Shown here piece after piece: positions 16,304-25,742 of a stretch of 64,000 nucleotides of DNA (its first letter is position 1; each line of letters opens with the position of its first letter). The translations under genes and the position numbers were made by a program. Location of the stretch: the NCBI GenBank assembly GCA_965219635.1, contig OZ244783.1, positions 558,001 through 622,000 on the forward strand. Direction: 5' to 3'. This stretch comes from JAPOXR01 sp965219635 (GTDB lineage Bacteria > Pseudomonadota > Alphaproteobacteria > Rhodobacterales > Rhodobacteraceae). The notes beneath the pieces were generated by a model that was given only the letters and a program-made list of their open reading frames with translations, did no database searches and was not told the origin of the DNA.

Positions 16304-19300
16304 TTAGATTGACTGTAGACTCCTGACTTTGAATTGTCCGTCCCTGCGGGCAGCCAGCACGCGGGCGACGACCTGCGCAGCTGCTGCCGTTGTGCAATAG
16401 GGAATATTCTCGGAGATTGCAGCCGTTCGGATGGGCTTGCTGTCGGCGACTGTTTGGCTGCCGGCTGTGGTGTTGACGACCAGTCCGATCTCGCCGTTCT
16501 TGAGCGCGTCAAGGATGTTGGGTCGGCCCTCATAGATCTTGTTGACGACCTCGCAGCGAATTGCGCGTGAACGCAGAAATGCAGCAGTGCCGCGCGTTGC
16601 TGCAATTCCGTAGCCAAGGCGTTCCATCGATCCAACGGCATCCAGCATTGCATCTGTCTTGTCGCTGTCCCGTATCGAGACAAAGACCCTGCCACCGGTA
16701 GGCAAGTCGACGCCTGCTGCCATCTGTGCCTTCAGGAATGCGAGTTCGAAGCTATCGTCATGCCCCATAACTTCGCCGGTCGAACGCATCTCTGGACCAA
16801 GGAGAGCATCCACTCCTGGAAACCGCGCGAAGGGCAGGACTACTTCCTTAACCGAGCAATGGCCGGTTTCCGCAGGCTTCAGGTCGAAGCGATCCAGAGA
16901 TTCACCTGCCATCACGCGGGCCGCAATCGAGGCAATCGGCGAACCGGTGGATTTGGCGACGAAGGGCACAGTCCTTGATGCCCGCGGGTTCACTTCAAGA
17001 ACATGAACCTCTCCGTTCCGTACCGCGAATTGCACATTCATCAGGCCAACCACACCAAGCCCCTTGGCAAGCGCGCATGTCTGACGCTTCAGTTCGTCAA
17101 TCACTGCGGGTGCAAGGGAATAGGGGGGCAATGAGCAGGCGCTGTCGCCGGAATGAACCCCGGCAAGCTCAATGTGCTGCATCACACCGGCAACGTGGGT
17201 TTGGATGCCGTCGGAAATGGCATCGACATCAACTTCGACGGCATCAGGCAGAAATTCGTCGATCAGGACTGGATTGCCGCCTGAGACCTGAACTGCGTCC
17301 TGCATGTAGCGCCGCAGTTGCTCAACATCATCGACAATCTCCATGGCGCGTCCGCCAAGCACATACGACGGCCGGATCACGACGGGATAGCCGATTTCAT
17401 CGGCTACAGTTACCGCTTCCTCGACAGACAGAGCTGTTCCGTTCCGGGGCTGCCGCAATTTCAGCTCATTGAGGAGCTTCTGAAATCTCTCCCGGTCCTC
17501 TGCTTGGTCGATTGCTGAAGGCGGTGTGCCGAGGATCGGTATTCCCTCGCTTTCAAGCGCGGCTGCCAGGCCGAGCGGAGTCTGGCCACCAAACTGGACT
17601 ATGACGCCATGCAGGCGCCCCTGCTGTTGTTCGGTCTTCAGGATTTCAAGCACCTGTTCGCGCCTGAGTGGCTCGAAATAGAGGCGGTCGGATGTATCGT
17701 AGTCCGTTGAAACCGTCTCCGGGTTGCAGTTGATCATGATGGTTTCGTAACCTGCCGAAGACAGGGCCATGCTCGCATGGCAGCAGCAGTAGTCGAATTC
17801 GATCCCTTGTCCGATCCGGTTCGGGCCGCCACCTAGCACAACTATCTTGTTGCCTTCCGACGGCTCGGACTCACATTCGGCAACTCCCCCTGAAGCGAAC
17901 TCGTAGGTGGAGTACATGTAGGGTGTGAGAGCGTCGAACTCTGCGGCGCATGTGTCTATCCGCTTGAACACCGGCCGGACACCCAGTTCGTCGCTGCGGA
18001 TCCGTGATACCGTTGCCTCATCATGCCCGGTGAGGCGCCCAAGCCGTGCATCGGATAGTCCGAGCATTTTCAGCTTGAGAAAGTCCTCGCTTCGGGTTGG
18101 CAGCCCGTCGCGCTGCACATGCTGCTCGGCATCGACAATCTCCCTGATCCGGGCCAGGAACCAGGGGTCAAAGCTGGTCGCCACTGCAATATCGTCGTCG
18201 GTCAGGCCGTGGCGCATTGCCTGAGCGATCAATCGAAGCCGGTCTGGAGAATTGACCGAAAGTGCCCTGATGACTGCGGCCCGGTCGGGTGCCCCGTCAA
18301 TCTCGATTTCATCGAAGCCGGTAAGCCCGGTCTCAAGTGAAATCATCGCCTTCTGGACAGACTCATGGAAGCTGCGGCCAATCGCCATGGCCTCGCCAAC
18401 CGACTTCATTGCCGTGTTGAGTTCGGGTGCCGATCCCGGGAATTTCTCAAAGGTAAATCTCGGGATCTTGGTCACAACGTAGTCGATCGACGGTTCGAAT
18501 GATGCCGGTGTGATCCTGGTTATGTCGTTCTCAAGTTCGTCCAGAGTGTATCCCACAGCGAGCTTTGCCGCGACCTTGGCAATCGGGAAGCCAGTGGCCT
18601 TGGATGCGAGGGCAGAGGAACGTGAGACCCGCGGGTTCATTTCGATGATGACCATGCGGCCATCATCGGGGTTGATAGCCCACTGCACGTTTGACCCGCC
18701 GGTCTCCACTCCGATTTCGCGCAGTACCGCAATCGAACTGTTGCGCATCCGCTGATATTCTTTGTCGGTCAACGTCAGTGCCGGTGCTATGGTCACCGAG
18801 TCACCGGTATGGATGCCCATCGGATCGACATTCTCGATTGAGCAGACGATGATGGCGTTATCCGCACGGTCGCGGACCACCTCCATCTCGAATTCCTTCC
18901 AGCCGAGAAGACTCTCGTCGATCAGGATCTGGCTTGCGGGCGATGTTTCGAGTCCGATCCGGCAAAGCGCCCCGAAGTCGTCGATGTTATAGGCCGTGCC
19001 ACCGCCCGTGCCTCCGAGGGTGAAGGCTGGCCGGATGATGGCAGGAAGTCCGACCACATCGATAGCTGCCTGTGCTTCCTCCATGGAATTGGCAATGACC
19101 GATCGCGGGCTCGACAAGCCGATCCGGTCCATGGCGTCCCGGAAGAGTTTCCGATCTTCAGCCATTCTGATCGCTTCCGGGCTGGCGCCGATCAGTTGCA
19201 CGCCGAACTTGTCAAGAACTCCGGCATCGGCGACTTCCAGCGCAGTGTTGAGGGCAGTCTGCCCACCCATGGTCGGCAGAAGCGCGTCGGGCCGCTCGAT

Positions 19301-19537
19301 TTCGATGATCCGTTCGACGACTTCAGCAGTTATCGGCTCGATATAGGTCGCATCCGCCATTCCCGGGTCGGTCATGATGGTGGCCGGATTGGAGTTGACG
19401 AGAACTATCCGGTAGCCTTCCTCCCGAAGAGCCTTGCAGGCCTGCGTTCCCGAATAATCGAATTCGCAAGCCTGTCCGATGATGATCGGACCGGCACCAA
19501 TGACCATAATGGAGTTGATGTCGGTGCGCCTTGGCAT
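16304..19537 (-). CDS. carB: Carbamoyl-phosphate synthase large subunit
   Basis: 1077 residues, full length. Makes carbamoyl phosphate for pyrimidines and arginine from bicarbonate, ammonia (delivered by CarA) and two ATP. Two ATP-grasp halves are evident: MVIGAGPIIIGQACEFDYSG with FTLGGTGGGTAYN in the first, and KIVVLGGGPNRIGQGIEFDY with PSYVLGGRAMEIVDD in the second. The C-terminal MGS-like allosteric domain follows about residue 940 (GRVFVSIRDSDK, AATRGTAAFLR, LVVNTTAG). ATG 19537 has GGAG about 9 bases upstream. carA is not adjacent. Confidence 0.97.
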   Translation of the reverse strand: MPRRTDINSIMVIGAGPIIIGQACEFDYSGTQACKALREEGYRIVLVNSNPATIMTDPGMADATYIEPITAEVVERIIEIERPDALLPTMGGQTALNTALEVADAGVLDKFGVQLIGASPEAIRMAEDRKLFRDAMDRIGLSSPRSVIANSMEEAQAAIDVVGLPAIIRPAFTLGGTGGGTAYNIDDFGALCRIGLETSPASQILIDESLLGWKEFEMEVVRDRADNAIIVCSIENVDPMGIHTGDSVTIAPALTLTDKEYQRMRNSSIAVLREIGVETGGSNVQWAINPDDGRMVIIEMNPRVSRSSALASKATGFPIAKVAAKLAVGYTLDELENDITRITPASFEPSIDYVVTKIPRFTFEKFPGSAPELNTAMKSVGEAMAIGRSFHESVQKAMISLETGLTGFDEIEIDGAPDRAAVIRALSVNSPDRLRLIAQAMRHGLTDDDIAVATSFDPWFLARIREIVDAEQHVQRDGLPTRSEDFLKLKMLGLSDARLGRLTGHDEATVSRIRSDELGVRPVFKRIDTCAAEFDALTPYMYSTYEFASGGVAECESEPSEGNKIVVLGGGPNRIGQGIEFDYCCCHASMALSSAGYETIMINCNPETVSTDYDTSDRLYFEPLRREQVLEILKTEQQQGRLHGVIVQFGGQTPLGLAAALESEGIPILGTPPSAIDQAEDRERFQKLLNELKLRQPRNGTALSVEEAVTVADEIGYPVVIRPSYVLGGRAMEIVDDVEQLRRYMQDAVQVSGGNPVLIDEFLPDAVEVDVDAISDGIQTHVAGVMQHIELAGVHSGDSACSLPPYSLAPAVIDELKRQTCALAKGLGVVGLMNVQFAVRNGEVHVLEVNPRASRTVPFVAKSTGSPIASIAARVMAGESLDRFDLKPAETGHCSVKEVVLPFARFPGVDALLGPEMRSTGEVMGHDDSFELAFLKAQMAAGVDLPTGGRVFVSIRDSDKTDAMLDAVGSMERLGYGIAATRGTAAFLRSRAIRCEVVNKIYEGRPNILDALKNGEIGLVVNTTAGSQTVADSKPIRTAAISENIPYCTTAAAAQVVARVLAARRDGQFKVRSLQSI

Positions 19538-19691
19538 GCGGAATTCTCCGGTGGGTTCAGCAGTTGCGGGAGAAGAATTGGGTCGTCGGGCTTATAGGCG
19601 ACTGCGGCGACCTTGCAAGGACGAAGCTGGAGGTCGGTGGGGGAATGGGAGCGAAAAGCGGCAACGAACAACGGGCCACCTGCTTTCAGTT

Positions 19692-20921
19692 TCAGGCAGT
19701 GCCTCCCGCATCGCCCGGCACATAGAGATAGTCGCGGGTCAAAGGCGCAGCGTCGACCTGTCTGGTAATCTGGAACTGGAAGACCGACAGGCCGCCATAC
19801 CGAAAGGACAACTCGCAGGAGATTAGATAGAATCGCCACATCCGGCAGAAGCGTTCGTCGTAGATCTCCCGGATGCGATCCATGTTCTGCAAGAAGCGCT
19901 TGTGCCAGTTCTTCAGGGTTTCGGCATAGTGCAGCCGAAGCACCTCCACATCGGTCACGAACAGTCCTTCCTTTTCGATGGCGGCGAGCACCTCCGACAT
20001 GGCCGGAATGTAACCACCCGGGAAGATGTACTTCGCAATCCAGGAATTGGTGGTTCCCGGCGGCTGCCGGCGGCCGATCGTATGGAGCAGCGCCACACCA
20101 TCCTCCTTCAACAGGCGTTTGAGTGTCCGGAAAAATTCCCTGAAATGTGGCGAACCTACATGTTCGAACATGCCGACCGACACTATCCGGTCGAAGCTGG
20201 CGTTCAATGTTCTGTAGTCGGCGAGCGCGAATGACACCTTTTCGGCGAGGCCCTCTTCCTTTGCTCTGAGATTGGAGATGCGGTGTTGCCCGGTGGACAG
20301 CGTGACGCCGTGAACGTTGCTGCCAAACTCGCGGGCGATTGTGAGGCCCATGCCACCCCAGCCGCTTCCGATGTCGAGCACGGCATGCTCGGGTTGCAAA
20401 AGCAGCTTGTTTGCGATGTGGCGCTTCTTCCGTTCCTGCGCCACTTCCAGACTTTCTTCCGGATCCTTGAAATACGCGCAACTGTATTGCCGGTCCTCAT
20501 CGAGGAACAACTCGTAGAGCTCATCCGAAAGGTCGTAGTGATGCTTGACGTTGGCCCTCGACCGGCCTGCCGGGTTGTACTGAGCCAAACGGCGGCCGAT
20601 GCGCCGCGCGGACTCAACGATCCTCTGGATGCGGGGAGGGTCAGCCATGCTGAGGTTGATCATCACCAATTCAAGGAAGCCGAAGAGGTCGTCGTTCTCG
20701 ATGACCAACTGCTCTTCCATGTAGCATTCGCCGACTGCAAGGTTGGGATTGATGCAAAGGGCCCTCAGTGCCTTCTCGTCGGTAATGCTGATCTTGACAG
20801 GCTCACTCCGGTGGTCGCCGAACAAGAGTTCTTGTCCATCTGGCATTGCTACGACGAGCGCCCCTTTCCGGATGACCCGGCGAAGCGTGCGCTCAAACAG
20901 TGAACTCCAGATTTTTGCCAT
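19692..20921 (-). CDS. Cyclopropane-fatty-acyl-phospholipid synthase family methyltransferase
   Basis: 409 residues. An N-terminal sterol-binding-like domain (residues ~25-110, AVGECYMEEQL) precedes the SAM-methyltransferase core. Motifs: NVKHHYDLSDELYELFLDED, QYSCAYF, VLDIGSGWGGMGL (SAM site, residues 181-193), GVTLSTGQ and RIVSVGMFEHVG. The C-terminal SWIAKYIFPGGYIPAMSEV and HYAETLKNWHKRF blocks complete the CFA synthase pattern. It adds a methylene (or methyl) across unsaturated acyl chains of membrane phospholipids. ATG 20921 has only a weak SD. It is 154 bp upstream of carB on the same strand and may share its transcript. Confidence 0.9.
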   Translation of the reverse strand: MAKIWSSLFERTLRRVIRKGALVVAMPDGQELLFGDHRSEPVKISITDEKALRALCINPNLAVGECYMEEQLVIENDDLFGFLELVMINLSMADPPRIQRIVESARRIGRRLAQYNPAGRSRANVKHHYDLSDELYELFLDEDRQYSCAYFKDPEESLEVAQERKKRHIANKLLLQPEHAVLDIGSGWGGMGLTIAREFGSNVHGVTLSTGQHRISNLRAKEEGLAEKVSFALADYRTLNASFDRIVSVGMFEHVGSPHFREFFRTLKRLLKEDGVALLHTIGRRQPPGTTNSWIAKYIFPGGYIPAMSEVLAAIEKEGLFVTDVEVLRLHYAETLKNWHKRFLQNMDRIREIYDERFCRMWRFYLISCELSFRYGGLSVFQFQITRQVDAAPLTRDYLYVPGDAGGTA

Positions 20922-21761
20922 GGTGTCAGAAGGTGAATCCTAGTCAATCTCAGTGAGCAAGTGATACAACACGCCAATCCGGTTGTTAAGCGACCGGTTT
21001 GCTCTTGTGTCGCCCGATTGTAAGCGTCTTGCAAGTTCGCAATCATGATAGGGCGTCAACCAGGATGGCACGGAAGATTCGGCTGACGTGCCGCCGTATT
21101 GAAGTCCATTTCTTTCCTCATGTGACCTCTCTTCGGATGTTCAGGCAGCAGTTGGGTGCCGATATTGGGAGCGGTGTGAGTGGGATACCCGGACAGCGCA
21201 TCAATGACGCAAAATTGAGAAGAACCACGCACTTAAATCGGGCATACACGGTTCAAACCGGACGGATGAGTGCCGACTATGGCGCGTTGAAAGGGCACCA
21301 AGTCAAGCGCAGTCGAAGACTGCGGGCCCAGAAGTAAATCGTGCGTTGCGGTGGTGGCTTGCAGAGCCCTGGAGGCTCGTATGCTAACGGACGCTCACTC
21401 CAGTTCCTGTTTGTCCAGAAGCCATGGATACGGCACCGTTCGGAAAGTCAGAATACTTCTGGTCGTGCCGTGTTCGGGCGGCGAACTGATCCGTGGCGCT
21501 CTTGAGATTGCGCTCGAACACCGGCTTGATACTTGATGTAAGTCATGGTGCGGGTTTTGCGGCCAAAATTCCAGTCCCGACGAAGTCTGTTCTTGCAGGG
21601 AAGGGTTTGCCTGGTACCGATCTGCTCTTTGTTTTGCGAGCCAGACAGTTCATGGTATACTTGGTGAGGCTTTCGCTGCCGGGCATATTCGGGATGCCGG
21701 CATGCAGTCCCTGATGTAACAAAGTGTTGAAGAGTCCGCCTAACTGCCGACCGCAAGTTAC
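20922..21761. other. Long gene-free stretch left of the defence-type island
   Basis: 840 bp with only short, low-quality frames on both strands. No RNA gene, repeat or hairpin stood out. It separates the housekeeping carB/CFA block from the AbiE/SLOG/NERD region and may be decayed sequence. Confidence 0.4.
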
Positions 21762-22388
21762 ATGACTGAACATCGCCAAGCATCCCAGCGAGACCTTGCC
21801 GTGAGCCTGATTGGGCAGCACGGCATCATGCGATAGTCAGAGTTGAAGGATCGCGGAATCAACCCGGCTACACTTGCCCGCCTGGTTGATGAAGGCGTCC
21901 TCTATCGCGCCTCGCGCGGGCTCTACGAACTCGCCAGTGCTGAAATCGAATCTGCGCATTCACTTGCTGAGGTTGCCAAGCGTATTCCAAGAGGCGTGAT
22001 CTGCCTTGTTTCAGCAATCCAATACCACGAGATCACACTCCAGCTTCCGCCCCATGTCTGGGTAGCGATTGGTCAGAAGGACCGAAAACCGGTGATCGGC
22101 TACCCGCCAATTCGAGTTGTTCGCTTTGGTGAAAGGGCGCTGACCCTGGGCCTTGAAACATACATGATCGATTCCGTGCCCGTGCGCATCTTTGATCCTG
22201 CAAAGTCGATTGTGGATTGCTTTCGTTTTCGCAGTTCTGTTGGTCTCGATGTCGCTCTCGAAGCCCTGCGCATGGGCTGGCGATCCAGCAAGGCAAAGCC
22301 CGACGATATGGCAAGATACGCTCAGGAGTTGCGTATCTGGAGCGTAATGCGCCCCTATCTCGAAAGCGTGGTTGCTGATGAAGGGTAG
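21762..22388 (+). pseudogene. AbiEi antitoxin gene interrupted by an amber codon
   Basis: Read from ATG 21762 the frame gives 24 residues ending QHGIMR, then TAG (21834-21836), then continues without shift as SELKDRGINPATLARLVDEG to the TGA at 22388. The first winged-helix element thus spans the stop: family members have a charged residue-x-E/D-L at exactly this point. The rest is well conserved: YRASRGLYELASAE, PRGVICLVSAIQYHEIT, LPPHVWVAI, TYMIDSVPVRIFDPAKSIVDC and SVGLDVALEAL. Initiation at TTG 21843 could yield a 181-residue form lacking the first helix. No toxin gene follows on this strand. The C-terminal conservation suggests the mutation is recent or suppressed. Confidence 0.75.
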
Positions 22389-22429
22389 GCGGCCAAGATT
22401 TGCACCACTAATGTGACGCTGGTTCTCGA

Positions 22430-23644
22430 CTAGGATGCCCTCGGAATCCTCTGAGGACCCGACGGCGTCAAGTCGATGGCATGCCGCGGCGTAAATGGTG
22501 TCTGGGTGACCTCTGCTCCAAGGATGCAGGTCACAAAATAGCTGCGCAACTGGCCACTTTCCGCACTTGCAGCTTTGAGTATCACGTCACCAGCTTCCGA
22601 GCGGCGGAGCGAGTAGGCTTCAATTGTGAGTATCGAGCGATTGTCTTGCCTATCTCGGTAGTCGATCTCAACGAGAATGCGGTTAGCAGCAGCAAAGCGG
22701 ATGATGTCCACAATATTCTGTCCATGTCGGCCAGTGGGCAGGTCGACAAGGCGCTCTCGGATAAGCGTGTTTCCAGCGCCAACAGGAATTGCAGCTGGGG
22801 CTTGCACCAAGGTGCCTTGAAGCCAACTGAAGATTTCCGGAAGTGAATCCCAAAAGCTTGCCACCGGAAGCATAGTGGGGAGTTGGTGCTCCAGCATATG
22901 CGACCAACCGGCTTCAAGATCCGCACGATGCGGCTCAAGATCTGCCATGCTCGGAATGTCGATCCCCTTGAATTCACACTTGGCGCGCAGGACTTCGATG
23001 AAACGCGAGGATTCTGGAAGGGCCTCCGTATTCCTGTATAGGTGTACGACATCATAGAGATCACGCGGGCGCGTCCGTTCTGCGAGCGCTCTGAATTTCT
23101 CCGCAAATGCCTCGACATAATCGTATGCCAAGACTTCGATGCCATTGTCGGGAGCATCGCTGTATGGATGGAATATTTGTACTCTAACTGGCGGCAGAAC
23201 GAGTCTCTCGTCTGCGGTCAGGTCCAGCTTGATGCGCGGGAGGGCATGGGTTGATGATACAGGACCCTTGTAGCTGATTTTGCCTTGGCAGGAGAATTGT
23301 CCGCGGGGGTTTCGAAAGATGTCAAACTCTTGCCGGTTAGCTGGAAATTCGATGCCGGTGTGGTCATAAACCCACGCGCCAATTTCAGAGAATGCACTCT
23401 TCAAGAAGTTCGTGTCCAGGTGCTCTGATTGGCGAAGTGTAAAGTCGAGATCCTCGGAAAACCGGTGAGTTTCGAAGAAGCATTTCTTCAAGCACGTTCC
23501 GCCCTTGAATATCCAACTGTCGACAAGGTCTTTGTGCCTATAGATGCCTTCTAGAACCCAGCCGAGAACATAGTCTTTCTCCACAACGTGTGGAATGAGC
23601 GATGCTTGTTGAGCTATTGAGAGGATCTCGCGTTTATGAAGCAT
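22430..23644 (-). CDS. AbiEii nucleotidyltransferase toxin with WYL-like C-terminal domain
   Basis: 404 residues. Residues ~5-270 are the NTase toxin: VVEKDYVLGWVLEGIYRH, FKGGTCLKKCFFETHRFSED with Gly48-Gly49-Thr50, and the catalytic pair Asp65 and Asp67 (EDLDFTL), then YDYVEAFAEKFRALAER and RPRDLYDVVHLYR. Residues ~316-387 form a second domain resembling WYL folds: RFAAANRILVEIDYRDRQ, IEAYSLRRSEAGDVILKA, LRSYFVTCILGAEV and TPFTPRHAI. AbiEii toxins transfer nucleotides (to tRNA acceptor ends in studied relatives) and stop growth. The gene starts 11 bp inside the antitoxin gene, a normal AbiE arrangement. No inactivating change was seen. Confidence 0.85.
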   Translation of the reverse strand: MLHKREILSIAQQASLIPHVVEKDYVLGWVLEGIYRHKDLVDSWIFKGGTCLKKCFFETHRFSEDLDFTLRQSEHLDTNFLKSAFSEIGAWVYDHTGIEFPANRQEFDIFRNPRGQFSCQGKISYKGPVSSTHALPRIKLDLTADERLVLPPVRVQIFHPYSDAPDNGIEVLAYDYVEAFAEKFRALAERTRPRDLYDVVHLYRNTEALPESSRFIEVLRAKCEFKGIDIPSMADLEPHRADLEAGWSHMLEHQLPTMLPVASFWDSLPEIFSWLQGTLVQAPAAIPVGAGNTLIRERLVDLPTGRHGQNIVDIIRFAAANRILVEIDYRDRQDNRSILTIEAYSLRRSEAGDVILKAASAESGQLRSYFVTCILGAEVTQTPFTPRHAIDLTPSGPQRIPRAS

Positions 23645-24449
23645 ACTGACTTTCCGCGAACCACAGTTCCGGTACGCGCAGACGCCATTTTGTTACGACT
23701 TTTGGTCCAGGCTGAATGGGATCGAGATTTGCATGACCGCCGCTCAAATGCCGCTGGCAAAGACGATCCAGTCCAAGGCCGCCCTGCAGACGCTCGGCTA
23801 GAAATCCAAGGCGCTTGAAGACGGCACCGTTGCCGAGGCCCACTGCGTATTCGATGAGTCTGTCATCGTTGCGGTCGTCGAGTCGAAAATAGGCTGTCAG
23901 GCAGTCGGTCACATGTTGGATGCCACCACCAACCGCTGGATCATCAAGCATGTCGATGATCGTACGGTGGATGTCAGAAACGGGCACTCGTGTCCGGTGT
24001 CGCCAAACATTTCTTGTGCCGAAGATCTTTTGCTTGTCTATATGCTTCAGCGAAAAGGGCACGCCATGCCGCTTTTGGCGTTTCTGTCGCACGGAACGTG
24101 CAGTCATTACGAAGATGTCCCTGAAGATCTGTTCGGTCAGGCCCCAATGCTCGGCTGCTGTTCGGCCTCCGACGTAAGCAGGTGCGAAGAGAGCAGGAAC
24201 GAGCACCCATGGGTCATCTAGGACACGCTCCGACCCCAAGGTTTCGATGGAAGCAGCAACATAGGCACCACGGCCTACTCGTCTCAACCAACCCTGTTCA
24301 ACCCACCGAGATAAACGCTGGGCTGCTTTGGAACGGTCGAGTTGGAGAGCCGCCACCACGTCATCAACGTGAACGACATCTCCGGCTACAGACAACACCC
24401 GAACAAGCTGGGCGCGTCCTCTCGGGAGACAGGATGAATTTTCGTTCAT
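23634..24449 (-). CDS. AbiEi-family antitoxin, partner of the WYL-tailed toxin
   Basis: 271 residues from ATG 24449 (MNENSSCLPRG). Winged-helix segment: VAALQLDRSKAAQRLSRWVE, QGWLRRVGRGAYVAA. Further blocks: WVLVPALFAPAYVGGRTAAE, HWGLTEQIFRDIFVMTA, and VPVSDIHRTIIDMLDDP. Residues of the C-terminal domain (DDRLIEYAVGLGNGAVFKRLG, FLAERL) form the surface that neutralises the toxin in studied relatives. A GGAGG lies only 2 bases before this ATG and is in frame with an upstream TTG, so initiation is slightly unclear; with the predicted promoter the leader is about 20 nt. Both genes overlap by 11 bp. Confidence 0.85.
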   Translation of the reverse strand: MNENSSCLPRGRAQLVRVLSVAGDVVHVDDVVAALQLDRSKAAQRLSRWVEQGWLRRVGRGAYVAASIETLGSERVLDDPWVLVPALFAPAYVGGRTAAEHWGLTEQIFRDIFVMTARSVRQKRQKRHGVPFSLKHIDKQKIFGTRNVWRHRTRVPVSDIHRTIIDMLDDPAVGGGIQHVTDCLTAYFRLDDRNDDRLIEYAVGLGNGAVFKRLGFLAERLQGGLGLDRLCQRHLSGGHANLDPIQPGPKVVTKWRLRVPELWFAESQYAS

Positions 24450-24474
24450 TGCCTCCAATTAGCATAAGTTGCGA

Positions 24475-24502
24475 ACTATAGCAATGCGAACAATTCTTCC
24501 AA
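24475..24502 (-). promoter_or_regulatory. Candidate promoter/operator of the AbiE operon
   Basis: On the minus strand TTGGAA (24502-24497) and TATAGT (24480-24475) are 16 bp apart, about 25 bp ahead of the antitoxin start. TTCGC is repeated in and near this box (GTTCGC...AGTTCGC), which could be the autoregulatory operator, since AbiEi proteins bind repeats over their own -10 region. Confidence 0.5.
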
Positions 24503-24890
24503 ATGGTTAATCAGATTGTCATAATTCGCAAAAATCGACAAGTTCAGCATATGTGGCAATAGAGAACGGATGTCACGCTGTGAAGAACTCGGACCCATGA
24601 ACGGTATCTCGAACTACCAGCAGACTGCCGGCATGAGAATCCATTACATCTCGTCTCGCTTCCTCCCACATGGAGCCGATTTGGTGGAATTGGCCGACCT
24701 TCCCGGTCCTCCGGCAGTGTGCTCTGAATTCAACTCCAAGTGGAACAATTGCGGACCGTGGCTATTGTGAGTTGCTTAGCCCTATAGCGATGAATTGGGT
24801 ATTCGGGGGCGGAGAACTGACGGGACGAACTTATGCCGTCATTTCTGCAAGTGCACAATGAAGGTCTACCGTTCGATCTTGCGACGGTCG
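24503..24890. other. Gap between the AbiE promoter and the SLOG gene
   Basis: About 390 bp, AT-rich near 24460-24560. No gene was recognised. The SLOG gene ends at its right edge. Confidence 0.35.
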
Positions 24891-25742
24891 CTAGTGCATG
24901 GCGTGTTCAGCGTGAACTCTTTGGCGGTGTGCGTTGCCCAGAGCCCGGCGTAACCCACGCGCAACGAGAGTTACCATTTCTTCAAGATGCGGCGTACGGG
25001 CCAGGGTTGCGTTCTCCCCTTGCGACAAGCAGTTGCGCAAATCTTCCAAAGAGTACTTGCAGAAACGATGCCGTCCAGGCCATGTGCCGCGCGGCCCAGT
25101 CCGTCGTTCGACAACGCCGACAGTCTCTGCAATGTCTCTCGTGCATCCGCCGAAGCCACCTACCAGGAACACGGGTTGGCCAGCGGAGAAAGAGATGTCC
25201 ACCTCTTCGGCGATTCTGGGCATAGCACCCCGGTAGCGCTCGACCTTACCACCCAGAACGACCCGTGCCCTTGTTTCCTTCCGCATGGCAACCCGCATCG
25301 CAGTCAGCCCTCTTGTCCATTCCAATTCGGTCGGCTCTCGTGCGCACAGCTTCAACCGTTCCTCGCTCGCTATGGGCTTTCCGTCCAGCGTAAGGAATAC
25401 AATGCGGGTAAAGGGCTCGTGTTCGGCAATGAGACTCTCAATCTCGTCGGTCGTCATGCGGATATGCACTGGCCAAGCCAGATAGCTGGTCACAGAAATG
25501 GTCTCGCGGTGCAGGGGGTGATCCCGATATCGTCCCAACAGTTCGCCAAGTACTTCATTGAAACCGTCACGTCGCAGGTCTCCATCGAAAGCCAGGCTCC
25601 ATCCGTTTGCAAATACATAGAGGGCAATCTGCACCCTTGCACTGCGTAGATGTCTCTCGTTCAACCCCAGTGCCCACATATCCGGGCTTGCCGAAACGGA
25701 GACTCCGACAGCGGTCGAGGATGTGGCCTTGGTTTCGATCAT
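24891..25742 (-). CDS. SLOG-superfamily (LD-cluster) nucleotide-sensor protein
   Basis: 283 residues from ATG 25742 (GGTGA 7 nt upstream); an ATG at 25793 adds 17 weakly conserved residues. The pattern is that of SLOG 'LD-cluster' domains in bacterial conflict systems: VGVSVSASPDMWALGLNERH (residues 12-31), ARVQIALYVFANGWSLAFDG and DLRRDGFNEVLGELLGRY (family consensus G-G-D-L-R at residues 53-57, here D-G-D-L-R), then VVLGGKVERYRGAMPRIAEE and AGQPVFLVGGFGGCTRDIAE (residues 188-206). SLOG domains are predicted to bind or process nucleotide-derived signals. No effector domain is fused; the neighbours are an AbiE pair and a LysM-NERD protein. Confidence 0.65.
   Translation of the reverse strand: MIETKATSSTAVGVSVSASPDMWALGLNERHLRSARVQIALYVFANGWSLAFDGDLRRDGFNEVLGELLGRYRDHPLHRETISVTSYLAWPVHIRMTTDEIESLIAEHEPFTRIVFLTLDGKPIASEERLKLCAREPTELEWTRGLTAMRVAMRKETRARVVLGGKVERYRGAMPRIAEEVDISFSAGQPVFLVGGFGGCTRDIAETVGVVERRTGPRGTWPGRHRFCKYSLEDLRNCLSQGENATLARTPHLEEMVTLVARGLRRALGNAHRQRVHAEHAMH

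Noticed and set aside
19405..20481. 358-codon minus-strand frame overlapping the carB start and CFA-type gene
   Set aside because: Same strand but another frame; both real genes have complete family motifs and this frame has none.
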